A DNA stretch of 64,000 bases from contig CP137667.1 of the NCBI GenBank assembly GCA_037976565.1, positions 35,445,366-35,509,365 on the forward strand. The letters run 5' to 3'. This document shows, in pieces, positions 1 through 10,053 of this stretch. Numbering within the stretch: position 1 is the stretch's first letter; every line of letters starts with the position of its first letter. The translations under genes were made by a program, and so were the position numbers. The notes under the pieces were generated by a model that searched no databases, was not told the origin of the DNA, and worked only from the letters and a program-made list of their open reading frames with translations. This DNA comes from Mesocentrotus franciscanus (taxonomy: Eukaryota; Echinodermata; Echinoidea; Camarodonta; Strongylocentrotidae).

Positions 1-2952
1 CGTGGACTCTCATTTCACTCACTCCCGCAACCACTTAATGTACGACATGCAGGAACTAACGAAACAACACTTACACAGTATCTGCAGTTTAGGTAACTTT
101 ATCTCCTTCCAAGTCACTGATCTCTGCACTAGTACCTGTCGCAACGCTGGCTGCCTGACATGTATGACATGCATGTATATATTTCACAATTAACTATAAC
201 GCCCTCTACGTCTTACTAAATACGGGACCGATTATGCTACAGTATCATGCAATAGAAAGATTACACTGAGTAAGAATATCACATTTGTTTAACTTGTAAA
301 TTCGAGCAAAAATTATAAAAGTTGATTAAAATTGACAAAAAATCATCCCACACAAGACCTCGAAAACAATTGTAATACAGCTGATTTTTCAGTGACGTCA
401 CAGTATGAACAATGGGCCACTCAGCTGATCTGATTGACGACGGTGCGCGATGCAGTTTGTGTACAAATCACATGTACTGCATTGAGATTTTGTAGTTGAA
501 CCTGTGGCCAACACATCCACAGCAACAACTACCTTTTCGTCTTTTGAAGACACACCAGAATTAAGGCCCCTTCATGGCATAGGTTATGGTTCTAATTAGC
601 TCTATAGATCAATTTTATATCTGTAATTTCGGCTTAACTTTAGAATACCTGCACCAAAATGTAGTATGTCCGTTGGCTGCCAACGCGCCAACGTACCGTT
701 TATTGTAGTCCCGTTCGTTAGTATTCGTGACCAGTTTCCGAACTTGCCAATCTCATCAACCAGAGAATGTTGACGTGGTTATTTTTATGCTTCTACTACT
801 TGCTCTTGTCTCTCACACATTCAACTATCTTATTTTTAGTGTGTTTAAATATTCCACACGTTTGTTCTTATGATTTACCCTTGAAATTGCTTGAAATCGC
901 TTGAAAATCGTGATAAATCAATGTGATTACTGTCCGTACGGTACTATATAACCTGCCTGCAGCGCATGCATGATGAATTGCGAACCGGACTGATCTCGGT
1001 CTTCTCTCGATTTCCCCTTTCCCCCATTTATCTGGTACTACGACTTAATTTATCAAAAATCATAAATTAATCGGCCTAATCACACATTTTCGTAATGAAT
1101 ATCTGGACAATTTTATATAATTGTTGCCTATTTTGCTCCAGAAGAGTCGTTGGGTCAGCATGCAAAATGTCCTTTGCACTCCCAGATCAGACACATTCGC
1201 GCTAACATGCCCTCAAAATATGTGATTATTTTTCTGATTTTTATGCTTGAATGCGACGGAAAATAACATAAAAATCAAACAAACATTTGTAGAAAGTATT
1301 ATTTATTTGGTGTATCTTATTTAAAGTGCCCCAAAAAGGAAATATCACTACTGGCGGTAAATATAGAAACAACGTTAAACCCATATCTAAAAATTGCAAT
1401 GGGCATCCACATTACGAAAAGCTCTCGTTAAAACTATACCCCACTACTATAACACAGGAACCAATGTAAATCAGGTGGGGTATCACGACCCCACTTTTGT
1501 TTCTTTCGTTAAAACTTGGACAGAGCTCTGCATGCATGAGAGATTATGGTATTGGATTGCAGCTGTACTCTTCATCATCTTACGTAATAGTGTAAACAAA
1601 CTCTTACTGGGGCTCTGGCTGAAAGGAAATGAGAAGTAGAAAATATATATTTTGCTTGTTTTAAGATATTTTCATGTCCAAAAGTCACTCATAATTTAGA
1701 TGAAGACCAAAATGAAAATTCGAACGAAGCAAAATGACCCAGAATTGGCGATATAACAAAAATGTTAACTCTGAAAACTATCACTCTTTCCCCCTTCCTC
1801 TCTCCCTCTATCATGCTTATCTCCCTCTCCCTCTCTACCCCTCCCCTCCCCCCTTCAAGGTCTCGGCGGGGAATTACATTGGACAGCGCTATACTTTAGG
1901 CTTAATGCTATTTCTGCTCTAGAAGTGTTGAAAGTCAAAGGGGGTTTCAATTTTAAATGAAGAGTTTTCGTCATGACATTGTCCCTAATGTGTGATGTAG
2001 GTTTGTTCACAATGTGACATCACCGTTATCGCCTGTGTTTTATCGCCGTCATTTCACTTTGTGAGTGGGTTCTGGAAAGGGTTTCAAAATTGCATTTAAT
2101 TTATTCCTCACAATAGTGAGGGCTTAAAAAGTACTTTACTCATTTTCTTGGAGTAGAGGTATAATTTGCCTATTTTTCAAATTTCAATGAACCTTCTCTT
2201 TAAATAAAAAAATATTTTCCTTTTTTCAAGGGCTTGTTTTCAAGTTGATCTTGGCAAAGTAGGACGTGGGATTCTCTCAGTATCTCTTCTGTATTACATT
2301 GTGTTTTACCAGATCACAAACACACACTTCTCTAATGTGTCCTTTTTGTTGGTACGTATGTTACATGCATGGACAACTTGTTAGTATCCAGGCCCGGTAT
2401 TCAATTCGATACTTTGTTCAAGTGAAACTTTCACTTAGCATTTGGCGTAGCTAAGTAAAATGTCTTAACTCGTATTCAGATCACATTTCAGCAATTTACT
2501 TTTGCAAGCCAACTTTATGGCAAAACGCTTACTGATAAGTATTGTGACATCAAACGATCAATCTAAACTAATGCGCAATTCACGCGTTGCGTTAAATGCA
2601 CAGTAATATAATTGTGCGCAGCTTATGATGACTGCGTATGAAAACTATAAGCCTGCCAATCAATGATTTCAAAGTAATTGGCTTAAGTTTGCTAGGGAGC
2701 TGTCTTAAATTTAGGGTAAAATACTTTGCCAGACTACCAAAGTTGGTTTAGTATTTTGTCTATGCTGAGAACTGAGTAAAATACTCCTATTTCTGACTTG
2801 AGTATTGAATTGAATACTGGTCCAGGTATTTGTCAATTAAATTTTTTTAATGTGACAGAGGCTTAAGAAGGCCTTACCAAAACCATTCATGTGCTGTTAT
2901 TCAGATAGTCGACACTTGTTCAACCAATTCCGCTTTACTTGTCTTGCTGCAG
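1..2952. other. Non-coding flank, no gene recognised
   Basis: No open frame here shows a recognisable domain or consistent splice signals. The longest plus-strand frame (1394-1639) looks like chance. The stretch is AT-rich with a pyrimidine run near 1785-1855. It probably contains intron or upstream sequence of the gene whose first visible exon starts at 2953, because that exon opens with an acceptor and needs one base from an earlier exon. That earlier exon was not found. Confidence 0.5.
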
Positions 2953-3152
2953 ATGCATCCATTAAATCAGCTCCTGGAGCAACCACACCCAGAACCGAAA
3001 TGGATGCTGGTATCGCCGCAGCAACAGACTCCACTCAGAATGATGCCTCCAGAAGCCAGATGGTCGAGGGAGCCGAAGGAGATGCAGAGATTAAACCAGA
3101 GGCTACCTACGTACTGAAGAGGAAGAGGAACGAGTTTGATGCCGTCGAACAG
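2953..3152 (+). CDS. Gene 1, first visible exon
   Basis: The acceptor is ttgctgcag and the donor cag|gtagta. The frame enters one base into a codon and ends in phase 0. The peptide is rich in Ala, Thr, Glu and Asp, then turns basic ([15 protein letters not shown]), consistent with a disordered nuclear segment. The frame stays open upstream to 2889 with an ATG, so an unspliced start there is possible, but the good acceptor argues for an internal exon. Confidence 0.65.
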
Positions 3153-6100
3153 GTAGTATGACTGAAAAGTGGGACAAATCATCAATTAACTTTAGTCATA
3201 ATACATAAAAATCACCCTCAAAAGCTATATGAGACTTAAATGATGAAATGATTAAAGAGCGTATACATACATAATAAATTTCGTAGGTGAAATGGGAGAG
3301 ATGAAAACAGGCTATTAATGGGTTTAAGAGGGATGCAAATGATGATGTTTATCAGGTAGAACCACCAAATTAAATTTTTAAAATGACTCATTACCAGAGG
3401 AAATCACTTTATATTGTTTGAAGATATTGGATCATCCCTCAAAAGCTACATGAGATATTTAAATGGCGAAGGATGAAAGCTGGTACAAATGACAAAGATT
3501 ATGGGAAAAATTCATGGCAGAGTAAACTAGGTGAAGTGGAAAAGATTTCTGTAAAACTGGAAATGTTTGTGACATTAAACTGTTGGGTTTCGTAAACGAC
3601 AAGCATTTTTACAGCAAGATACTTTTATGCATTGCAAGAATTCAGTATTGTGTCAGTTGTAAATTAATGATTTAACTTTAGGCCTATTCACCCTTCTCTT
3701 GGGGTATAGGCCATTGACAAGAGATCTCTAGAGTCCTCTGTCCTGTGCTTTCATTTCGAACTAATTCCTGGGGGGTGTTTCACAAAGACTAAGATCGACT
3801 TTAAGTTGGACTTAAGTATAGCAGGCCGTTCATGCCATTGTTTGCTCTCATCATTTACTGGCATTGGTCTCTCAAGGGACGTACAAATCATGGTAAAAAT
3901 CTACAAAACTTACATTTTTGATAATTCATTATTGAAGGAAAAAATATTATCTAAAGATCATAATGGTGAGAGCAAACAATGGCAAGAACGGCCTGTTATA
4001 CTTAAGTCCAACTTAAAGTCGATCTTAGTCTTTGTGAAACACCCCCCTGGTGAAACCCATCTTTTTCGTATCAGCCTAGAGATCTCTTCGTCTGGTGTTG
4101 CGTGGCCAGCCTCTCTTTCTGTTCCCCTGGGGATTCCACATTAGGGCATGTCTAGTGATATTTGATGTTGTTTTCCGGAGTGTATGCACAATCCATCCCC
4201 ATCTTCTCCTTTAATGATTTGATGGCGTGAAGCTTTGGGGAGACTGAACCACTCGCAAAATTTGGGAAAATTATATGCCAGCAACAGATTTTGGTTGTAC
4301 AGTAATAATAATAATAATATTCAGCTTTTATATAGCGCTTAATACATCTCGGACGTCTCTAAGCGCTTTACAGATATACTATTACCCCGGTCATTGGATT
4401 CAGTGCTTGCCCGCACACACTGTGTGCACAATCTCCACTCCCTCGGGAGCATTCCAGCCAGGCATTACTTGACGCTCAAAAACTGTATGACCAACAATGA
4501 CGGTCGCATCCTATCGGGTACCCATTTAACACCTGGGTGGAGAGTAGCAAGTGTAGGTTAATATATTGCCAAAGGATATTAGTGCCGTGTCGGGATTCGA
4601 ACCCTCGACCTTCGCATCTTCAGTCAAGCACCTCAGTCAAGCGCCTTAAACCACTCGACCACGACAATTCAGAGGCTACTGAAGAGAGACAAGTTAAATG
4701 ATATTTAATGGAACAGCTGCGTCTGCCACCTTATGTAGTAGTTTTATCATCTCACTCCTATACATACAATATTTTCATAATTTTCCTTCTCTCTGTTTCA
4801 TATCTATGTACCTTATCAGAAAAAGACCAACAAAGCCCAGCCTAAGAAGAGCAGAAAACCTGTGGTGGTAAGATGATGTTTTATTATTTATTTGATTCAG
4901 AAGAATATGCAATGCTCTGCATTTTCCACCCATCTCCCCATATATTAAAGTCATTATCTAAAATTTCCCTCACCCGATGACTCTCTGAGAGACTAGGGGA
5001 TATTTCTTGATGGGACCACGGATTTGCTTTGTGCGAGACTTGTATACCCATGAATGGTATTTCCACCAAGTCTGGTGTCAGCAAATTATGTCCTTCTGCA
5101 CATGGAAACAGATGACCATCTCTCTTTAATTGGTCTGTTGTTCTACTTTACCTTACAGTTGGATGAAAGGGCCACAAACATTGTACAGATTGATTTTGGA
5201 CCTGATCGAAGACAACTGGAGCTGTTGATACTTTACCAGAGCTCTTTTTGAGCTTTCCGAATCTGAATTGCTCTCAACTAACATGTCTATTTGTAGTGAT
5301 GTGAGTGTATTGTCTGCTAATTAGTCTGTTCTCTTCTTTTTGCCTAGGAGTTGCATGAAGAAGCCTCAAACATTGTCCCATCTGATTTTGGACCCAACAG
5401 GAGACATCTCTATGGAGCAGATGATGCGGAAGAACTTCAAGAGAGGAAGAGCAGGTACAAATATATGAACAATTCTTGAAATTTATTCTCAGGTAAAATA
5501 TTATATTTGGTGGTTGATAATTAAAAAAATTCAGAAGAGAATATGGAGAAGATGATGATAAAGTTCCCTCCTCCTTCATCCCAGTGATGTTCAACAATGT
5601 AAGAATTGTAGCTCAGGGCCCTGTCTTATAAAGACTTGATATTAATCGCAACTTATTTGCGATTCATATCCATTGCACCTATGAACATAAGAGATAGGAG
5701 ACTGCAAACTTGTAATTGATTTGGATCAATCGCAACTCTTTATATTAAAGACAGGGCCCTGATTTCTCTGTCCTCCTAAGTTTCCAAGGATGGCAGTCAA
5801 CACCGACTCTCTTGAGGATCGGCTCTTTGCCTTCAATTTAGGAGAAAGGAAATATAATGAGAGTTGAGGTAAACATCCCATTGCCTCCCTTCCCTTAGCT
5901 TTCAATTATAACATGTTAAATGTTGGTACAGACACCCCCCTTCTCCTGAGATTGACACCGGTATTTTCTCTCCTAAACTCGATTGGCTGGCAGTCAACCC
6001 TGACTGTTTCTGAGGATTGCCCCTTTGCCATGCATCCATATCTACACGATACTGCTAGGGAGATGGAAAATATATTTTTCATAAGAGAGCAGGAAATATG

Positions 6101-7170
6101 TTAGGGTCAAATTTCAATGCATAAAAGACAACATCTGTGTTTTCTTTCCAAAACTCCAGAGGGTGGCAGTCAACCCTGACTGTTTCGGAGGATCGTCTCT
6201 GTGCCGTTCCTGACGACCTACATGGTGCTGCGAGGGAGACGGAAGCATTGATCGTTGTGCCAGAGAAGGATAAAGAGAAGAGTCAGAAAATGGTCCTTTT
6301 CCTGTACCGGTAAGTAGATTTCGTTGTTAGATAAATTGGGGAGGGAGGGAAAGAAAAAAATTTTACCATTGTACTAAGTCAGCACCTTTTAAGAGGAGTC
6401 TGCACGTATATGTTGTAACACCTTGAGAGTTATTTTTAATCATGTCGAAATAAAGGTTGTAAATGATTCAAAATTCTCTCTCTCTCTGTGCCAGCCATTT
6501 CAACGATATCTTTTCGAACAAGGGCCCTCTTCATCTGCAAGATCCAATCATAACTGGATCTATGGAACACCTGACATTTGAGCACCAGGAACTTATAGTT
6601 ACACGAGGTGGTCTCGAGCCATTCCTTCTCGAATCCGAAGACATGGTCGTCATCGGTGATTACGCCAGTATGAAGGGTGATGCTCAGAAGTGCAGAGAGC
6701 TAGCGATCCGTCACGGATATCAGGAAAGAGAACCAATGGGTGATGTAGCAGGTTACACTCTGAATCCCGACTCTGTTCCGTTCATTCCAAGGACGATGAA
6801 CTCTGGTCTTAGTGTCTTTCGTGCGGGTCCAGCCGGGGACAACTATAACCCAACCTTGTCGTTGGGTCTTGATCAGTTTGATGACGCTAAGCGAGGACCC
6901 GTCTCTGGGTTGGACTCTTTCGATGGCGATGATGATAGCGATGAAGAGGACGGGGAGGACGACAATGAAATTAAAACGGGAGAGAGCGAAGGGACCAAGA
7001 ATGAATCGGACAATGAGGACACCGTCACCACTTCAAGCGATGATGATGATGACGATGAGGAGGATGACAGTGATGGTGACGATGGTGATGATGAAGCCGA
7101 AGATTCGTTCCATGATGCTTCGTCAGAGCCACATGTTTCTAATTATGAAGGAATAGGATCAGATTGCTGA
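2953..7170 (+). CDS. Unidentified gene, basic N part and acidic C tail; five 3' exons
   Basis: Five exons join in one open frame: 2953-3152, 4820-4867, 5348-5454, 6160-6309 and 6495-7170, about 390 residues in all. All introns have GT-AG ends and phases match at each junction. The first part is low complexity and carries a basic patch (LKRKRNEFD, then a Lys-rich 16-residue exon) that could be a nuclear localisation signal. The middle has the segments [11 protein letters not shown] and [14 protein letters not shown]. The C end is an Asp/Glu tract of about 60 residues. The Gly-Gly-Leu-x-x-Phe-Leu-Leu segment faintly recalls conserved parts of large TTC3/DZIP3-type ubiquitin ligases, but I cannot confirm that and no RING is visible. 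The 5' end lies in an unrecognised exon or outside the window. Two exons have decayed duplicates beside them. Confidence 0.7.
3768..4050. mobile_element. MITE, family A (TIR gggggtgtttcacaaagac)
   Basis: The left end reads ggggggtgtttcacaaagac-like and the right end is its reverse complement (gtctttgtgaaacacccccc), with inner arms (taagtccaacttaaagtcga) also matching. The element is about 280 bp with no coding capacity, so it looks like a non-autonomous DNA transposon. A second copy lies at 53790-54090 and a truncated one at 34049-34166. Confidence 0.8.
4297..4668 (-). mobile_element. tRNA-derived SINE, family 1
   Basis: Read on the minus strand, the head (4668 down to about 4582) has an A-box-like gtggtcgagtggtttaagg, a B-box gaggGTTCGAATCCCg and complementary acceptor arms. 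A 13-base tandem duplication (cagtcaagc(a/g)cct) enlarges the middle, so it would not fold as a working tRNA. The body contains a ctaagcgctttacag core and ends in an (ATT)n-type tail at 4301-4321. Promoter-bearing SINEs of this kind are common in marine invertebrates. Confidence 0.8.
4820..4867 (+). CDS. Gene 1, 16-residue basic micro-exon
   Basis: Acceptor ccttatcag and donor gtg|gtaaga bound exactly 16 codons ([16 protein letters not shown]), phase 0 at both ends. Seven of 16 residues are Lys or Arg, so the exon adds or removes a basic patch without changing frame. It could be a cassette exon. It is too short for similarity to prove; support is the matching splice sites and phase. Confidence 0.6.
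5159..5251 (+). pseudogene. Duplicate of the gene 1 third exon, ending in an in-frame stop
   Basis: A strong acceptor (tactttaccttacag) is followed by a frame in which LDERATNIV and DFGPDRRQL align to LHEEASNIV and DFGPNRRHL of the intact exon at 5348. About 13 of the first 19 residues are identical. The copy has no matching donor and reaches TGA at 5249-5251. If spliced in after the phase-0 micro-exon it would truncate the protein, so it is either a decayed duplicate or a poison/alternative terminal exon. Confidence 0.75.
5348..5454 (+). CDS. Gene 1, third visible exon
   Basis: Acceptor tgcctag and donor agcag|gtacaa bound 107 bases that enter in phase 0 and leave two bases of an Arg codon. 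The peptide contains [21 protein letters not shown] and a charged end. Similarity to the upstream duplicate at 5159-5251 shows that the segment was copied within the gene. Confidence 0.65.
5613..5762. mobile_element. MITE with TIR cagggccctgtct
   Basis: The ends (cagggccctgtcttataaag and its near reverse complement at 5740-5762) are inverted, and inner arms repeat attgcgatt-type sequence. It is about 150 bp, non-coding, and sits in an intron of gene 1. The shared end cagggccctg also closes the 63531-63627 element, although the interiors differ. Confidence 0.75.
5786..5850 (+). pseudogene. Decayed copy 1 of the gene 1 fourth exon
   Basis: The stretch around tggcagtcaacaccgact and gaggatcggctctttgcc aligns to the intact exon at 6160 (tggcagtcaaccctgact, gaggatcgtctctgtgcc). 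A one-base deletion between these blocks shifts the frame. It lies 373 bp before the corresponding bases of the intact exon. Confidence 0.7.
5965..6105 (+). pseudogene. Decayed copy 2 of the gene 1 fourth exon
   Basis: The frame encodes [11 protein letters not shown], identical to the intact exon, then diverges ([13 protein letters not shown] against [13 protein letters not shown]) and ends at a TAG near 6103. The acceptor dinucleotide of the intact exon (actccag|agg) is replaced by actcgattgg, so normal splicing into it is unlikely. Confidence 0.8.
6160..6309 (+). CDS. Gene 1, fourth visible exon
   Basis: Acceptor aaactccag and donor accg|gtaagt bound 150 bases that complete an Arg codon on entry and leave two bases (cg) that complete another Arg in the next exon. 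The peptide has [14 protein letters not shown] and a charged Glu/Lys stretch ([10 protein letters not shown]). Two older copies precede it, at spacings of about 197 and 176 bp. Confidence 0.7.
6495..7170 (+). CDS. Gene 1, terminal coding exon with acidic tail
   Basis: The acceptor is ctctgtgccag after a CT tract. The frame runs 225 residues to TGA at 7168-7170. The first 110 residues are a folded-looking region ([20 protein letters not shown], then [20 protein letters not shown]). The remainder becomes almost entirely Asp, Glu, Ser and Gly. Sequence just past the stop repeats coding sequence from 6889-6920. Confidence 0.8.
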
Positions 7171-7301
7171 TGCTAGCGAGGACCCATCTCTGGGTTGGAC
7201 TAAAGAATTAAAGAATTCAGACAGTTCATGGTCTGAAATCTATATTTGTAGCAGTGTTCTTAGTGATGTGCAACTTTCAAAATACACTTAAATGTGCATT
7301 T

Positions 7302-7307
7302 AATAAA
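7302..7307 (+). terminator. Poly(A) signal of gene 1
   Basis: An AATAAA hexamer lies 132 bases after the stop codon of gene 1, followed by T-rich sequence. This gives a short, plausible 3' UTR. Confidence 0.6.
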
Positions 7308-7493
7308 ATAGAATTGTAACTGCAATGTATTAATTTGCACTATTCTGCTCTGCACAGGCACATGGTTTTCATCATATCAGGATTCCTAGTCCCCATCCTT
7401 ATCCTCTTTATCGCTGTCTTTCTTTTCCCCCAATTCTTTAATTTTCTATTAAATTTTATTGCTGTTCTTTGATGAGTTTGAGGGTTGTGGTAA

Positions 7494-7606
7494 TGGTAGA
7501 TAACTCAGGATAATAGAGAGAGTCGGCAGACTGGTTTGTTATGATAGCCATGTTATTTATTCAGTTACAACAGATACAGGATATTCGTATATTGCATATC
7601 GTAACA
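7494..7606 (-). repeat. Candidate 3' LTR of the Gypsy element
   Basis: Minus-strand reading starts TGTTAC directly after a polypurine tract and ends with CA near 7494, with an AATAAA inside. About 113 bp is short for an LTR, and there is no second LTR for comparison, so the outer border is uncertain. Confidence 0.5.
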
Positions 7607-7619
7607 TCCCCCTTCCTCT
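7607..7619 (-). other. Polypurine tract of the Gypsy element
   Basis: On the minus strand agaggaaggggga abuts the candidate LTR start TGTT. In LTR retrotransposons this tract primes plus-strand DNA synthesis, and its position 3' of pol fits. Confidence 0.65.
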
Positions 7620-8099
7620 GGAAAGATCGGGAATCAGTGAACATCAATGATTGATGAGTAATAACATATTGCTTTGAAAACAATACTTTTGGTACAAATG
7701 TAGTATGCAAGTTTTGGTTATTTGCTTTGTAATGAACTTTTTCTAATCAGGTTATATAACACAAAATCTTGTTTTGTTTTCAATACGTTTCTCTTGTATT
7801 GTAATAACGAATGAGTATAACTGTATACATTATAATATCGTTCCACTTTTAACTTCACATAACTTTTCCTGCGAAATTGAACCTAGTTTCGATATAACCT
7901 GATTTGTTTATATAAATAAATTTTCCAAACAAAACATGTTTTGGCTAGCATCTGTTTTGTGACTTGTAAGCAAAATGCTTGTCATACCAAAAATACTGTA
8001 AGATGATAATACATGCATATGAACAATAAACTTCTTAGACTACATTAAACTACAAGTCTCTTTCTCTTTCTCTCTTTCAAGTTCTTTGAGAGTTCATTT
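7607..8099 (-). other. Non-coding 3' region of the Gypsy element
   Basis: This AT-rich stretch of about 490 bp lies between the end of pol and the polypurine tract. No reading frame is recognised. Confidence 0.5.
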
Positions 8100-8812
8100 T
8101 CAATCTTCAAACATGTATCTCGCTGGCGTACGGATTTTGCGTCCATATCTCGTTGTGGTTTGCGAGTTTGTCATTGGTTCTTTAGATTGAATGTTCTGAG
8201 TCTCTGGTGTTGAAGTTGCTTGGTGGTTGTTGCCATTCTGTTGTGGTGTGTCTGGTTGAGTAGATGAAGTGTTGTCTTCGTCGAAACTAACATGCTTTGG
8301 AGTTGGGTTTGTTGACTGAATCTCCCTCAGGTGAGATCTGTTTTCGTCTCAGGATTCCTCTGTTGGGTGCACGTCGATACTTCATACGACCTAGGTTCGT
8401 CGCAGACTTTGGATACTTTGGCTGGTATCCAAGTATGATCTCTGGGATGTAGGACTCTGACTGGTTGTCCTACGTGGAGTGGTGGAAGATTTGGACCTGC
8501 ATGTCGGTCATGCGTTTCTTCCATCTTGTTTTGGCGATTGAAGAGATGATCAGTGGTGGTGGATTCTCTTGAAAGATAATGACTTGGGAGTGTTGTTCTG
8601 ATGGGTCCAAACAACATCTCTGAAGGTGATCTCATGTGACTGTCAACAGGTGTTGCTCTTAGGTGTGACATAGTCAGTTGACTGTCTTGGCCAGTCTGTG
8701 AACACTTTTTCAACAGATTCTTCACGGTACGAACTATTCTCTCAGCTAGTCCGTTGGATCTTGGATAGTGCGGAGAAGAGGTGGTATGTTTGATGGACCA
8801 CTTCTTGCACAT
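8100..8812 (-). pseudogene. Gypsy integrase core end and C-terminal tail
   Basis: The frame from 8812 has SPHYPRSNGLAERIVRTVK, the last part of a retroviral-type integrase core including the catalytic Glu in NGLAERI. A DNG motif just upstream (about 8850) is separated from it by a stop. Then come a GQPVRVLHPRDHTW segment and, after a frame change near 8330, a Gln/Thr-rich tail ending RYGRKIRTPARYMFED, typical of Gypsy integrase tails. Confidence 0.85.
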
Positions 8813-8925
8813 GTCCTAGAAATGTTTTCCTACGAATTGTGAACCGTTGTCTGATACGATCTCCTCTAAGGGACCAAATAGACTGAAGATTCCACTCATC
8901 ACGTTAGCTACTGCAGCACTTGATG

Positions 8926-9265
8926 TGTCAGTCAGCTTGTAGACTATCGGATACTTGGAGTAGTAAATACTCTTGTCTGTTGAGCATGAACAAGTCTGTT
9001 CCTAGTCTAGTCCAAGGTGCTGAAGGTACATCATGGGGAAGCAACGGCTCTTTCTGTTGCCTTGCCTGGTGTTCCTGGAATGCATCACATTGCTTTGTGA
9101 TCTGTTCAATGTCTTTGTTGATGTTTGGCCAGAACACTGTCTCACGAGCTAGTCATCGCGTGCTCTCGAATCCCATGTGTCCACGGTGAAGTTGTGTAAG
9201 GATATCTATCTTCCCCAAGTGTCTTTGGTATTGTAGGACCTTAGTTTAGCTAAGTATATGTTCAA
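8926..9265 (-). pseudogene. Gypsy integrase N-terminal region
   Basis: The minus strand contains a broken zinc-binding region (a His motif near 9190-9200, then QCDAFQEHQARQQ) followed by PWTRLGTDLF, where the first catalytic Asp of the core is expected. The second CxxC cysteine appears changed (CDAFQ), so the zinc site may be lost. Frames shift at least once. Confidence 0.75.
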
Positions 9266-9269
9266 TCCA

Positions 9270-9775
9270 ACAAAGTAGGTAGGTTTTACTCGGTTGAAGT
9301 CTTGTGCTCATCTGCCTGGGCTTGGCCCAGCCCTGATTTATTATTTATCTTCTAATTTGCACATCTTAGCATGTTCAATTCATACAAAATGATGCAACAT
9401 AAATATTCAAATCAACTCTAAAATAACAATGACTGAGTAATACATATTCATAAGGAAAGGTCCAATCACATTTGAGAGTGTACAACATAAATATTCAATA
9501 GCTAAATCAACCAATGGGGAAGAAGGATAGTATGCAAATACATGTGAGGTGAAGCATAGTGAGAGGGTATTCTATAACAAAGAGAAGGATCAACTTGGGA
9601 ATGTAAGGCATGAAGGAGGAATGATAACAAAAGCAAAAGGGAGCAATGTTAATGAGAGGATACGGTACAGGTGGAACTGAGGTTACAAGAGGTGAACAAA
9701 GTAAAGATAATTAACCCTGATTGCTAGATGTGAACAGAATACCACAGTATGATCACTTGACTTCCTTTGAAGAGT
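9270..9775. mobile_element. Unidentified insertion inside the Gypsy pol
   Basis: Pol similarity stops at about 9775 and resumes at about 9265. The 500 bp between is AT-rich, without a recognised frame or clear terminal repeats. An inserted short element is the likely explanation, but its class is unknown. Confidence 0.45.
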
Positions 9776-9780
9776 ACTCT

Positions 9781-10053
9781 TTATGATACTCCAATCTCCT
9801 CTCTGTAAGACCAGAATTCCCTTAGGGATGTCGGCAGCTCCTGGAGAGTTTCAGGCCGACCCTGAGTGACTATCTGCCACAATGACCTAAGAACAGGGTC
9901 ATTTGACATTTCCCTCTGGAGTTCTGCTCTCTTGTGCTGTCCGAAGAAGATCAGGTCAATTTCATGAGAGTCTTCTACTTCGGAGCAGATGGATTCCACT
10001 CTGATATCTAGCGGAACATCGCATGCTTCCTTGGGGTTAGGAAGACGACTCAA
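9781..10053 (-). pseudogene. Gypsy pol linker after RNase H
   Basis: The frame opens with SRLPNP, the usual sequence following the LADTLSR-type end of the RNase H/connection region, and continues with a spacer (LQREMSNDPVLRSLWQIV) that normally precedes the integrase zinc finger. It overlaps the upstream frame at 10037-10053, which marks a frameshift. Confidence 0.8.

Larger units (their letters stand above)
3153..4819 (+). other. Intron of gene 1 holding a TIR element and a SINE
   Basis: This 1.7 kb intron contains the palindromic element at 3768-4050 and the tRNA-derived SINE at about 4297-4668. The remainder is AT-rich with no recognised exon. Confidence 0.6.

Noticed and set aside
1394..1639. 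81-residue frame with a hydrophobic stretch
   Set aside because: No splice context, no recognisable family and low-complexity flanks; chance is sufficient.
4582..4668. Possible tRNA gene on the minus strand
   Set aside because: The anticodon region is disrupted by a duplication, and a SINE body and ATT-type tail are attached.
6812..7156. Met-rich frame overlapping the last exon of gene 1
   Set aside because: It is the out-of-frame reading of the GATGAT acidic tract; the other frame has splice continuity.
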